Assembly (NCBI GenBank): GCA_914767715.1
Contig: OU612068.1
Span: forward strand, 16,494,001 to 16,558,000
Direction: 5' to 3'
Length of the DNA: 64,000 nt
DNA from: Membranipora membranacea
Lineage: Eukaryota; Bryozoa; Gymnolaemata; Cheilostomatida; Membraniporidae
Of this stretch, positions 37,601-51,100 are shown piece by piece. Under the pieces are notes generated by a model. The model worked only from the letters and a program-made list of their open reading frames with translations. It did not search any database and was not told where the DNA came from. The position numbers and the translations under genes were made by a program. Every line of letters starts with the position of its first letter. Within the stretch, counting starts at the first letter, position 1.

Positions 37601-40378
37601 CGGATATTTTACTGCGCCTACAGCCCCATAGGCCGGCGTTGACTATTTACCAACCATAACGTGCTCTAGAATAGTATGATTACCATGATTGTAGTTTAAG
37701 CGCTCAAACGGTTGCGGGATGCTTGTAAAGGCATTTCAGTATCAACCTCTTTTCCAAACCAAGCCAAACCAGGGGGTTGGGAAAGTGGTTGATAATGAAA
37801 TGCTACTACCAGCTATCCCCGACACCGTTTAAGCGCTTAAGCTACCATGATTGATATTTTATTATGATTTGTATATCGTTTGACAGCCCCAAATCGGTCC
37901 CAAGGACTATCTCACGATGATACTATTTTAGTTCTAGGTTAATCTGAGGTATATTTGCAGGTTGGAACACTAAAACCCCTCTCATTGGTTAGTCTGGGAT
38001 ATATATATATATATATATATATAGAGGATAGTTTTTTCCATAACCCGATCAATCCCAAGGACTTTGCATACATAGCGGTTAATCTGTGTGCGATTTGTCA
38101 GGTTTCGATAGAGGATGTATTTCTGCTATCCAGCTGTAGGCGATTTTATTCTACATCCTATTCATTCAGCTTCATTGTGGTTTCCACAATATTCAATAAG
38201 CGGCTTAGTTATTCTGAATGATTTTGGCTTCACCACAGTGTCTGCAAGTGACCATCGAACACAGAGTAAGGACACAGAGTAAGGATATATCTCGCGCATC
38301 ATATCCATATTTGCCTAAGAGATGTCGCACAACGAAGCAGCAAAACAGCTTTTTTCAATTTTTCATGTCATTTTATAACAACAAATTTGTGTATGTAGAG
38401 TGATATTTTTAATCTCATCAAAACTCTTATTTTTTTGCAAACATTCAATTTTTATCATCGCCATGATAACAGAATGTAGAATAAAACGATTACGATTACT
38501 CTGTGGTAAGGATATATCCTTACTCTGTGATATGAGGGTATATTGTATTATGTGTGCTATCTGGTTATTTGTTTATTCGTTGGGCATTGACCGCTGAGGA
38601 AGCTATTTTGAAAACATGTTGACCAATTTAAGAAAACCTTAAAAATTATTGTATTTCATAGTTGTTTACAGTTATGGAGTGTATGTACGCTGTCTGTCTG
38701 ACAGTACACTATCTTTAGGTATAGACATTATGCTGTTTTCGCATATCATGCGTTGCTCGTGAGGGCTTCGAACCCCCTAAACATGACACTTTTGAAACAA
38801 GAGTTGACCGAGTTCAAATAAACTTGCGAATTACAATATAACCCATGCGTAATCTTTGTCTACCGTCTATCTAGGACTCAATCACGCTGTACACAAGTGG
38901 GAAAATGCAGCAACAGGTTATTGCTATGAAATCATGCACTGAATCACTGCTATGTGCAAGAGATGATTTTCTAGCCACCGAGATATAGGTCCTCAAAGGG
39001 CAACGCCCATCATGCCCTGTAGAGCTAGAATCCATATATATATATATATATATCGGTCAATGGTCAATGGTATAGCTATAAAAAGTGGTAAACAGCTGTT
39101 GTTATGAGTGACACAGGGTTTTTGTAGTTGGCGCTAGTGGTTAAGCTATAGTAGCGCATTTTGGGGTTGTCATTTATTTGCTTGGGTAAAACAATATGGC
39201 GAATCACATGCCAATTATCAGATTTTATCAAGATTTTCCCCAACTTCAGGGCACTATGAACTAAAAATTGAGCATTTTTTTACACATTTGTATGTTATAG
39301 AGCGATAAAGAGGGGACAACTTTAGTGGTTGAGAAACGTTGTGAAGAATCTTTATTTTAGTAAAGCTAATGGTTTCAACTGTGTCCATATGCTATCTAAA
39401 GGTTGCCATGGTTTTCTTAATTAGACTGAGACCTAAAATATGATACCAAATATGGCCGGGACCACTGGGACACTTGACCACTGCATCAACTGGACTCGGA
39501 CAGGGAGAGTCAGAAACAAAGTAAGCATCGTTCCAACTATCTAAAGATTTCTATTCCAAATTCTTCTAGTTTTAAATTAGGACTGGCAGGCAGAAACATT
39601 CCCTCAATGTGCCAAGTTTAAAACAGTCCCAAAACTCATTTAATTGGATTTAAAAATAAGAATCGGAATTCTGAAAGAGTCATGGCTTTGCTATAATGCA
39701 AAGAAAGTTTTGTCCGCATTTTTTGAAAATGGCTGAAAATAGAAGTTTTTTCGCTCAGTTTTGGTTTGTACGCACCAGTTACCAAACCACCTGTCCTGTA
39801 ATGATTTTAGGGACAATAGAAGGTATAACGTAGAAGGTAAATTGTTTTTTGGGAAAAGCTGGATTTACATGTTTCCTATGGATTCAACTTTCAAAACTAT
39901 TTTCTTGCACACATACACATAAATATGAAATTTTCGCAAGCGGGTATGTTATGGTGAATCAGCGACCTTGCTCCGGCAGTAGGATTTGACTGGCACAAAA
40001 AAAGTGTTATTTTTAAGCTGGAAGAAGTTTGGCAGATGTCATTTCGTCCCTGTGCAACAAAACAGACCCACAAATTCACCTATGTTGTATGTACAGTAAA
40101 GCCTATATCATATCCTTGACCATTTAAAACCGATGACCAGACCCACAAATTCCCCTTCATTGTGTGACCAGTAAAACCAGGATTCCTTCCTTATAACAGC
40201 CCACAAACCCACTGGGTAGGCTACCACAAATCAACCACTGCATTCTCCATGTTGTATACCATTTTTCATACCACTGTTGTAACTTGGTTATCAGAATAAC
40301 AGAGAAGAGAATAGAAATACTACATACCTATAAAAGCTGAATCGGATTGGAGAAGTGATGTAGCGGTGGTTGGTTTAG
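34671..40378 (-). CDS. CSPP1: CSPP1 exons 31-36: C-terminus
   Basis: Exons 40378-40328 (TATSLLQSDSAFIG), 37573-37470 (ends ARRRRRDKMKPSQD), 36923-36816 (FAHMMRQYLVTPESPGDMVK), 36244-36176, 35954-35910 (VIFEDERDGVSLSSQ) and 34877-34671 (SVDPDRITRKNQDRLRKLKA, then DDPDDIIDRFMTKQ). The last matches the conserved CSPP1 C-terminal element. After NHNR the frame runs through a duplicated GTTAGT donor-like site and a poly-G tract to TAG, so the true last residues are uncertain: either this stop is used or splicing continues to an exon I could not find. Confidence 0.75.
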
Positions 40379-42117
40379 CTATAAAATAGAACAATCAAGT
40401 AATCAGTATGGACACTAGCATTTGAATCAGAGCAGATCTGCGCCACCCTTTACTGAACGATATTGCGGAGATATTGCAATCATACTGTTAGTAGGACAAT
40501 TGTGAAAAGAATTTCAGGGAGGTTCATTAAACAGAGCAATCAAAAAAAATCAGTGAAGATTGATATAACTTAGCCAAGGAAAGCTTATGTTTGACATTTT
40601 TGCAAAACAGAAAGTTGTTTTCAAATATCCGGCCATATCCTCTTTGTAAATTTTTTCATGTTCAACGAAGTATCATACATATTAAAAGCCAGCCAGCAAA
40701 TTCTAATGACACATGTGATTGACACTTGGATGACATTTACTGCAGGTGTCAGTGTCAGAAATGTACTTTACTTGGTCGAGTAAACTACTTGTATTTTAGA
40801 TCAAGTTTGATCCAATTTGCCCGCATTCCAGTCGTTCCCATTCTACTGGTGAGCCTGCGGAGGTTCAACACAGGCAAACTGGATCATACCTGATGTACAT
40901 GTGCGTGAGGACCAAACCTTTCTCCCGGAGAATAGTGTCACACCGCAAATAGAAATTTGCTGGCAGGAAAACAGAGTAGAATTTCTTCATCACAGTTTTT
41001 GTGAAAACAGTGGCTAACCTAGATCAAGATCAGCTTCTCAGTAAAAGGGAGAATTCCAAACTTGATCTAGGCTCACCACATCAAATTGGGAGGGTTTTAA
41101 AGGGTTATTGAACTTTCGTAACAGCAGTTTCCAGCACCAAATCCAAAGGCACATGTACAGAAGAAAACTCAGGTACAGCGGACACCGATCAAACAAATTA
41201 CGGGTTCAGAGGAAAGCAGAAGTGATCAGACAATTGTCGTTACAATGTGCATAAGAAGTCAAACCTGAAGGATTGGGAAGGAATGCAGTTGTCCCAACCA
41301 TTGAACGCTCTCTCATTTTTCCTACTATTACTATAATACAAATATAACAACATTCTAATTCTAGCTATTGGATATAGATAGACTGTAGCGGTATGAGAGA
41401 GAGAGAGTCGAAAATGGTGATTTTGCTGGGAAGTGATAATAGAAAGAGATATGGAATTGGGATATTGTAAGTGAAAAAAAAATTTCGAACATGTCAAATC
41501 ATTTAGGTGAATATCATTTGCACAAACCTTAATTTTTTTGCTGCTGCAGATATTAAACAGAAAGTGGAGTGGTAGCTGTTTGCTATAGTGTTGAAAATAA
41601 GAGTTTTTTTTTGGTGGAGACAGGGATTGTGCCCACAATGAGATATATTACTAAAATAGAACAACCCCTCAACAGAGATGGCAGTGAAATTTTTTTTCCA
41701 GGTTAAAATGTACAGCATGTAAGGTTATGTTGTGTTGATATGTCTTTCTATTAAGTTTTCTGGAGAGAATGACAATAGTAAAAGGGCGAGAGAGAAGAAA
41801 ATAATGAAAATATTTACGTTTTGTGGGCGGTGCAGGAGAATGCATTTGTTTTAGCGCTTCACAGGAGCTGGGTTCTAGTGGATACAGCTTGCGGTTTGAG
41901 GTGGTAGATACAAAGTCTGAAATATGAATAGACAGAGAGATCCTAAGGATCTACGAGACATCAGAGGATGGGAGAGGCAGTGATAGAAAGAAACACTTTT
42001 GAGAAGGGAGTAACGCAGTTGAGCATGCTCTTATAACACGGAGGATGGTTTTTATTTATTTATTTATGCATGGTCTTTATTTGTCATTGACTTTGATTGG
42101 CAATAATAAAGTATATA

Positions 42118-42161
<44 letters not shown>

Positions 42162-45100
42162 GATTCACAGGAATCAAATTCGAAAGATGGGATTCTCAAT
42201 TAAAATTACGTTGCCAGAGGTAATTAGCAACTGTAGGTGAGGTTGCAGCAAAGCTTCTTGAAAGTCACCAGTTCCATATATCTATTAGAATTTCCTGTTG
42301 GATTGATAAGCAGAAGTTACGAGCTCAAACTAGCTATCAACTCTTGGCTACTGTGGCTGTATAATTTGTTAGCTTGGAGGTGTATTTATGAAGTTGACTT
42401 ACGAGGCGGAAGCTGGTCTTCACCATCCTCTGGATCCTGTTTGGTTTTACAGGTAGAGACCGGCTTCTTATTTAGCGCTATTTCAAAAACAAATTACGGG
42501 TTCAGAGGTAAGAAGAAGTGATTTTGTTGATGCATTTAGAGGACATGCAACAGGCAGCGGAAGTGAAAGTGGAATGGTAGCTGTTTGCTATAGGCTTGGA
42601 AATACAAGTGTTTTTCTGTGGAAAAAGGGATTGTGTCCACAATGAGATTTATTGTAAAATGGGACATCCCTTCAAGAGCATTTGCAAAGGTTGGTGATGT
42701 GTTTTTTTTCAGATTGAAATGTACTTATGTATTAATGTTAGGGTTGTGTCGTTCTATTAAGTTCTCTGTGTTATCTAGAAGAATGACAAGTGAAAGAGCG
42801 AGTGACGGAGAGAGATAGAGAGTGAAAGAGAGAAGAAAACAATGAAAATATTTACGTTTTTTTGGTGGTGCAGGAGAATGCATTTGTATTAATGCTTCAC
42901 AAGAGGCACCATCTAAAGGAGATAGCTGGCGGCGTGAGGTGGAAGGTGCTGAGTCTGAAATATGAATACACTGAGAGATTCAAAGGATCTACAACACACT
43001 AGAAGACGGAAGAAGGAAGTAGTGGTAGAAAAAAACACTGTTGGTTACTGCGATTGAGAAGGGAGATATGCAGAGGGGCACGTTCATATAACACCAAGGA
43101 TCGCAGGTAAATTATTTGAGTGTGAGGATTCTCAGTTAAATTTAATTCCCAGATGGTATTAGCATCATAAGGTGTGTGGCGGCAATAAGATAAGAGGGGT
43201 GACAACTTTGAAACATTTGAATTTGAATAAATCTATTAGAATTTCTTGATGGATTGATAAGCAGAAGTGAAGAGCTAAATCTAGCTATCAACCCTTGACT
43301 ACTATAGATGTCCAGTTTGTGAGCTGAGAGATGTATTGACTTACCCAGATGAAGCGGATCTTCACTATTCGGATCCTGTTTGGTTCTACGGGCGGAGACG
43401 GGTTTCCTATTCCTGGCTATCTCAAATACATCAAGGTCTCTTGGCCTGGACAATGAAATATAAGACTCCAATAAAATTGCAATCAGGAATATGTAATTAT
43501 ATTAATGGTGAATTGATGACACCTACATTGTGGAACAGCCATATCATATGAAATCAATTATCAATTAATCAAGTATCATAATACCATCAGTAAAGGAACT
43601 TACTCTATTTGTTCGGACCTTGCATCGTAAATGTCTACATCCAACTGAAAATAAAAAGCAAAGTCATATTGTTGCAGAATCAGATATTCCAATGAGAAAA
43701 ATGACAAAATGATCTTGAAATTAATTTGCGGCAGAAAACGACTAAATGTTCATCGTTCAATGGTAACATTTTGACCCTGATCTACCTGTTTTTTCTTCCA
43801 ATCCCCTCGAGTGATGTTGTTTCATACTGTTTTAACCCCTCGATAACACAATTTTACTACATCGATAACATCCACATTATGTTAAATGAGATAAGTACAG
43901 CATTACAAGCAGGACAAAATAGCTATTAACGGACAATAATAGTAAAAGTTGTCTTCTCTGGCCATAACAGAGGACAACTCCCCATCTATTATGCTGAAAC
44001 GTATGAAAGGGTTATTTTATTGACATCAGGGAGGTTAGGAGAGTGTTTATATCTCGCCTAGCTTCCCTGTATACAAGTGAGTACAGCAGATGTACTATAA
44101 CATAGTTTTTAGACACCATATTTATATATCTACCTTCGGATCCTTCTTATGGTCAAATCTAACAATCTATACACATAAAACCGAACATGAATGAACAATG
44201 TCTCGCATTATGAAATATCACTAGCTAACCCACTACGCCACCCCTGTGCAAGCATTCTAGCCAATTCAACTTAATTCATTCAATTTTTAAAATTATTTTC
44301 ATTGAACCACGTCATGCATTACACCAGTATGCATTGATTTGACAGGATTGACATGTAAGTTGCCATTTTGAACATAATTCAGAGCATATCCCTAAAAACA
44401 CATATAGCTTAATTTAGCTCATCACCTGAAATGGACTGCCGTTCCTTAGGCTCTGAAAAAGTACATTCAAACCAAGATGCAAATCTCCACATAATAAATG
44501 GTTATACAATTGCTTTAACCTAAAGAAAGTGATTTATTTTCATATAATTGTTGAAGTCGATTGAAGCAACTATATGTGTGGTTCTTCAAAATTCTCAGGA
44601 TTTTAAAATTTGTTCTGCTACTAGCGGTTTTGCTTTTCCCTCTCTAACAGGGAGGCAAGAAAATATTCACTCAGGTTTGGTAAATCTGGACTTATGCAAC
44701 GGCAAGGAGTTGGAAGAAAAAGAGCATTGAGAAACATGGAAAAATTTCTTGCCTCCCTTTGAAAGAAGGAAAATAAAAAATGATAGTAGCAGAACAATTT
44801 CGATCAGCTTCCATTTCCTTGGTTACAAGGTCAAGCACACAGGGAAGCTTAGTTACTCACTTTTTGTTTCGTAAGTGCATTCTCTACACGCTGTCTCTCT
44901 TGATGTAACTGCTGTCTCATATGCGCAAGCTGGTTCAACACCTCAGCACCTGAAAAAAGATCATCAATAATTTTAAGTGAATTTCAATCAGCATGTTAAC
45001 TACTTTTGTTTGTCTAGTCTAGCAAGTATTACATCTCCATAATTGAAGAGAGCACCTCAACTTACTTAGGAGCTCATAATAGATAGTAAAGTATAACGGC

Positions 45101-48100
45101 CAGAACTTATTTAGAGCAGTTAAGCAGGTAAAGTTGGTTCACCAAATTTAAAATCTTAATGATATTTCTCTAATCAGATATCAGTCATCTGTGAAAAAGT
45201 CAACTGAGCAATATCTAATAGTTTGTAGTACCTTGACCTATCAGATTGTCTATCAGAACAATGCAAAACACACAGCCCACTTAATGTGTAAACAGTCCAA
45301 AAACTACCGTAACAAGCTCATGAGATCATGAGAATTTTCTTCAATTTCACACTCAGCACCAAAATGCATGATCTACGCTGAGATTTAACTTGAACAAGAC
45401 ACAAACGAAGTAAGCAACAATCATTTTAACACTGGTTTTCATCTCACGCTGTTCTTCGCTACTGCGAACACCTGAGATGAGACATGGAAAAACATGAGTT
45501 ATAGACCAACCCACCAGTAACCAGTTACCAGTAACTGATAAATGGCGTCAGAGCCTTTTTTTAGCTTTTTCATGACTTACCCTTTTCACCCTGACAACAT
45601 TCTTCCTGGCAAGCTGGAAAGACAGCTAAAACTTACTGTAAGGGGTCACAGCAAGACCAACAACCCTAACACATACGCTGTGTTGCATAGGGTGGCGATG
45701 GTGTAGTGGACTGTGCTATGGGACGAGAGAACAGTGAATAGCGGGCATTCTAATTAGTGCCATGAACCTTTTTACTCAATCTTTTTTGGGGATGGTGAGA
45801 TAGCGCAATCGGTTAGCATGCTTGCTATTCACTGCCAGGCGAGTGGTGCCGCAGGAGTTGCGGGTTCGTATCCCATTGGGGGAGCTTTCAAGGTTGATTA
45901 TTCCAGCCCCCAGCACCCTCGGGTATACCTATTCTGATATACAGTTGCTTTTTTTTTTAAATTTTCACCACACATGCCACACCATCCCGTTGCATTTAAT
46001 ACCGTTGTCTTTGATGATGACTGAATGAATGAAATAAACCAAACCCATCCAAATCCCGGCCCCTAGTACCCCTCTCAGAGTGTCAGGCCTCAATAGAGCT
46101 AATTGGGCAAAAGTAGTCATCCCAAGAGAATTCCTAGGGAGATCAGGTTTATGATAACATAAACAATAGTTTGACTATCCCTCAAATAACTCCATGCTAC
46201 AATCACATATTAAGCTGATGTTATTTTATAACATAACACTTACTTTGTACCCGACTCTCCGGCCTCTGCCTGCTCTCCGGTCTCTGTTTAGCGGAGGGAG
46301 GAGCTTGTGCTCTCACTGGTGGCTGTTGAGGCTCTGGTTCTCTGATGATCGGCTGAGATCCCTGTAGTGATGCAAATAGAGGGTTCAAATCAGCTAAATA
46401 CATCCTAGACGATTATTGTTAGAAGTAAAATGTACTGTAAATCCCTTCAGTGATTTCTCCCCATATCAATCAGTACTAATAATCGACTAAACGCTACTGT
46501 AGCTAAGAGCTACATGCATTCTATATCAAAAAAGCTAATTGAAATGCATGCTCAGGCCTATAGCAATACAGGAAAAAATATTAGCATATCTTGATCGAGT
46601 GTGCCATTTAAAGGAATTTTAGATACATTCAACTTTATCTATCTCTCATTATCACAGTGAGTGGGTTTGAAAAGTTTACTGTTTGTGCTATAACAGATCA
46701 AACACCGGGCAAACAAAGTAATTAAGATAAAATAATCATGATGTCATGATGTGCAACTCCATTTAATCAAGAATATTTCAATCAATCATAAAGGAGTTAT
46801 TATAAATACCCATAAAATAAATTAAGATGTTCTGTAATATAATCAATGTAAGTCAACTCAGGGGACGGGTGGCTTTTTTTTCAAATAAGACTCTATAATG
46901 AACACATGACTTACCATTATTGCTTCATCATGTTCAGTTTTTGCCCTCTGAGCTGGTAATGGTGGGGACTTCTCTCGGAAGTTTTCCTTCAAAAAAGAAA
47001 CAAAATATTGTTGGAGTATGATATACTGGTTCCATGTAAAAGACTGAATACACATCCTGTTGAAGTACTATATAATAATATAAAATATTATTAAATGATA
47101 TTTTAACAATGAAAGTCAAATGAACAGTTAAGCTCTTCTGCTAGCGAAAAAGCATTAGGAGCAAAGACGGATATTAGTGCCTTTGTTTCAAGGGCAGTAT
47201 GCAACGGAACACTTACAATGGAACTGGGCAGTTGCAATTTATCCCTGTGAGTTGGTATAGGAGGGGAACAGGGCGGTTCTGTTTTATACCTGTGGGTTGG
47301 AATAGGAGGGGAACTGGGCGGTTCTGTTTTATACCTGTGGGTTGGAATAGGAGGGGAACTGGGCGGTTCTGTTTTGTACCTGTGGGTTGGTATAGGAGGG
47401 GAACTGGGTGGTTGAGATTTATATCTGTGTGTTGGTATAGGAGGGGACACCCCTCTATTCTGCTCATACTGTTGTTGATTTGAGAAAAAGAAATACAAAA
47501 CTTTGAGAGTAACATCTCCACAGCCCTGTTTTGGTTTCATGTCTTAGACTAAACATACAGCCCCATCCTATATTATATTATAATATATTTCATAATATGA
47601 GATCAATCAGGGTCGAATGGAGGATTTAGGAAAAAAAGGAAAATCTGGCGCTTAATGCCTTCATTTCAGGGACAATATGCTACGGACCACTGTAGGATCA
47701 AGCTCTATTACTATCGAAAAAGCAATAGGAGCAAAGATGGGGATAAATGCCTAATTAAACTACGGTACACTTACGATAGAACTTGGCGGTTGAGTTTTAG
47801 ATCTGAGTGTGGGTATAGGAGGTGACCCCCCTCGATTCGCCTCTGACTGCTGCTGATTTCTCTCTAGCTGTTTGGCATGCTCTTCATCTCTCTCTTTAAT
47901 TTCACGCCTTCTGGCCTCCTCATCACGCTTACGACGTTTTTCGTCCTGTTCCTTTTGTTCTTTCTCAGCTGCGCGTCGCTTTTCCTCGGCGGCCATTTTC
48001 ATTTCTTCGTTCTTTGCCTTAGTCTGTCAACAACAGAATAAGGTGTAAAAATAAAGCTACGACACCAGAACAGCTGTCATCGGCAGACCTCGAGAATAAA

Positions 48101-51100
48101 AATCACACTTATTCAAGAAAAGCTTTGACACGGGGGGAGGGGGGGGGGGTATATTGAGTTTCTAGTCCAAGCTTGTTCCAGTTTGCCTGTAATCGGTATT
48201 GCTTGCCCCTTACTGACCAGTGAAAGGGGAGCAAACCCAAACGTAGGCAAACTGGATCAAACCTAGTCTCTGAGTTCGCAACACCCTGAGGAAAATGACA
48301 TATTATGGCTCTGCTTCATTCTCTATCATTCATTCAACAGTGAAACAATTCGATTTAAGCATCCTATCTATCGACTCTTTGGTGAGATCAGCGCATAGCA
48401 ATGGCCAGCATTAAGTTGTCAATTCTGACTCAGCAATACAAAAAAAAACAGCAAGACATGGTAAGTCATAGACATAAAGGCATGATGACATGACATGACA
48501 TTTAAGCGCAACATCACTTTATTCACCCTAATAAGGAGGAGGACCTGCGGTATAAAAAGCTCTTAATCATTTCGCATCTCAGGAATTTTTGGGGAAGGAG
48601 AAGGTATCTTGGCCACCACACAGGCCCGTAGTTCTCGGGGAGGCAGGGAGGCACTGCCTTCCATAGAAAGATAAATACAGCGGCCTAAAACACTTTAATT
48701 GAGTAATCCATGTTAGAATCAGCTCCTCTGGGATTTCCATTTGCTAATTATGTCTTTAATTACTTAGGGAGGAACTAACAGCACCCCTCCTGGTGATGCT
48801 TTGGACTCGCCTCGGACTTTTGCCTTCCCTACCATTTTTTCTCAACTACAGCCCTGCCACAGGAATATACGTAACAACAAATCAGTGCGTAACGTGACAT
48901 TCATAAATTCACATTTGTATATTATAAACATACCGCTTCTTCTTTGGCTTTTGCTTTGGCTTGCTCAGCTTCGTATTCCTTCTGTATTTTGATGCGGTCC
49001 TCCTCCAGGCGCCTTATCTCTCTTGCCTCCTCGTCTTTCTCTTTCTTCTTTTCCAATTCTGCCACACGTTTCTTCTCCTCTATCTATAGAATAAAAAGAA
49101 AAGAAAATGTATTGGCTATACTATTGCAAGTAAAAACCACACATGTGGTGTACAATTGTAGCAGTTGATTCTATCTTTTGCTAGGCAAAGCAAAATTTCC
49201 TGCAAAATAGTCTTGGCTTCTTTCAGCACTCTTGGCAAGGCATGTCAATGTCATGTCAACATATCAATATTTGGCTAGTTGAAATCGAAAACATATCACG
49301 GAGTAAGGATCCTTACTCTGTGATATTATAGACTCGATAATAATAATAATCAATTTTTTATTAGGTCGTCAGCCACATGCATCAGCATGAGCTGCCATGC
49401 CTGTGTATTTTATCATCAATAAAATATAAAAGCGGCAGCTTTGATTAAAACTGTACAAAAAATCAGATGTAGTTTGTATGCTTACCTGTAATCTCAGGTC
49501 TTCCTTGTATCGGTCGGCAGCGGTTTTCTGCTCAGTACTCTGAAATTACAGACAGAGACCCATGTGTTAACAAAACAAGTAAAAGGTACAATGTACAGGT
49601 CTGCTTCTTTTCGTAAACTTACAAATAACATAACGTACATTGAATATGTGTACTGAAATAAACCAAAAGAAAGCTAAAAATATATTGGTTCTCTTTTTCT
49701 CACTGTCACAATTAAATTTTTCTGGCTTGACTTTCACTGAACTGGCAGGGCAGACAATTTAAAATAATATTTGGTTGATACCGCTAAGACTTATACCATC
49801 AACATACCTTTGGTTCACCAAATATTCCGTTACCACCCCGTGCGTGGCCGTCTCCGAGAGTATTACCACTGCCAGATAAGTTGAGATTGAGATCTCCTGC
49901 TGTCCTGGGTGTCATAGCAGCGAGACCACCACCAGTCTGAGGTGCTGCAGCAGCGGCAACGGGCACCTGAGGAGCTGATGGGGCCTGGTAATCAGGCCGC
50001 GGTGTTTGCCCATTGTTGGCCAACTTCATAGCCCTCAAATCAGCTGAAAGTAAACAATAAATCACCAGTATGACTTCACATAGCAATATGTGATTGTATT
50101 CTGGTGAGGGCACTTTACTTGCAGCAGGTGAAGTAACTAGTCATTTGCATCAGTCAAAGTTGAACAGTGAAAAAAAAATTAAGATGAAAGATTTGATTGA
50201 GGGCATTGTCAGGAAGTTGAGCGTGTTTCGAAAACATTGACAGTAAAGAAAAAAACACGGGCGTACAGTCTGAGCATTTCTGTCAGCCAAGGTACCTTCT
50301 TTACCTGGATGACAGCAATATAATCAGTTCCATCAAGAGGTAATCTCATTTACATTAAGCTTCCAGAGGAGAAACTCACCGACAACATTGCCTGTTTGAT
50401 CTTTCATAGGAGCACCAGCACCGCCTCGACCAAATGGGTTGTAATTTGCTATCTCCTCGTTCATTTTCCGATCGTAGGCCTCCTGTTCAGCTTTTTTAGC
50501 TTGCGCCATTCTGTTTTTCTCCTCCATCTGTCAAAGTAATCGACAGTCATATATATGGCATGGCACACATTTAATTAATATGTATTATATTAATTTATAT
50601 ATTATTTAACTGATATAGAATAATATAATATCAATCCTCAGCACAACAGCAAGATGAGCTGAGTATCAACAACCAATGATGTCATTACAGTGAGAGTGTA
50701 CTACTTCAATAGCATGATTCTTTAAACAAAATACAATGTATACAGCTATGAAAAATGGTATATTTTACTGAAACAGTAAGTGGAATCTCTGTGAGCGCGA
50801 GGCACAAGTCCTAATGCTGTATCACACATTAGATTATGCCTTATTTAAGTTCAAAAACTTATGCTTATACTTATACTGACGCCTCTAAATATCATATAGA
50901 TAAGCTGTGGAGAAGGTGTGGAGAAGGGTAACTGCTTACCTGTCGTTTCAGCTCATTTTGATATGACATCTGGTTAGCTTTCTTCTGATCTCTGTTATTC
51001 CTATCAGAAGGGAATGCTCCAGCTGCTGCTTCTTTCCCATAATCCCTGGGTGTCTGCTGAGGCTGACCCCCAAATATACCCTGCTGCTGAGGGGGAGGCT

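Larger units (their letters stand above)
41500..43480. repeat. Tandem segmental duplication of about 0.95 kb inside CSPP1
   Basis: Segments of about 41500-42520 and 42530-43480 align along their length: GGTAGCTGTTTGCTATAG, GGGATTGTG-CCACAATGAGAT, GAAAATATTTACGTTTT, GTGCAGGAGAATGCATTTGT, AGTCTGAAATATGAATA and AAACAGGATCC-like exon sequence occur in both in the same order. Each half carries an A-type and a B-type exon. A (TA)n tract at 42112-42157 interrupts the first half. Confidence 0.88.

Noticed and set aside
40797-41090. Additional CSPP1 exon between exons 30 and 31
   Set aside because: The short conserved-looking phrases here belong to palindromic repeats; no open frame with fitting splice phase.
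41240-41718. Minus-strand open frames of 132 and 71 codons
   Set aside because: Ser/Phe/Tyr-rich translation of intron sequence that is part of the duplicated segment; no splice partners with fitting phase.
45787-45875. Functional tRNA gene
   Set aside because: A and B boxes are present but no acceptor stem closes and the arms do not fold; better explained as a SINE head.
47199-47483. Open frame of 94 codons on the + strand with a repeated VGWNRRGTGRFCF pattern
   Set aside because: It is the antisense shadow of the CSPP1 45-bp minisatellite; exon 20 on the minus strand has matching splice sites and family context.
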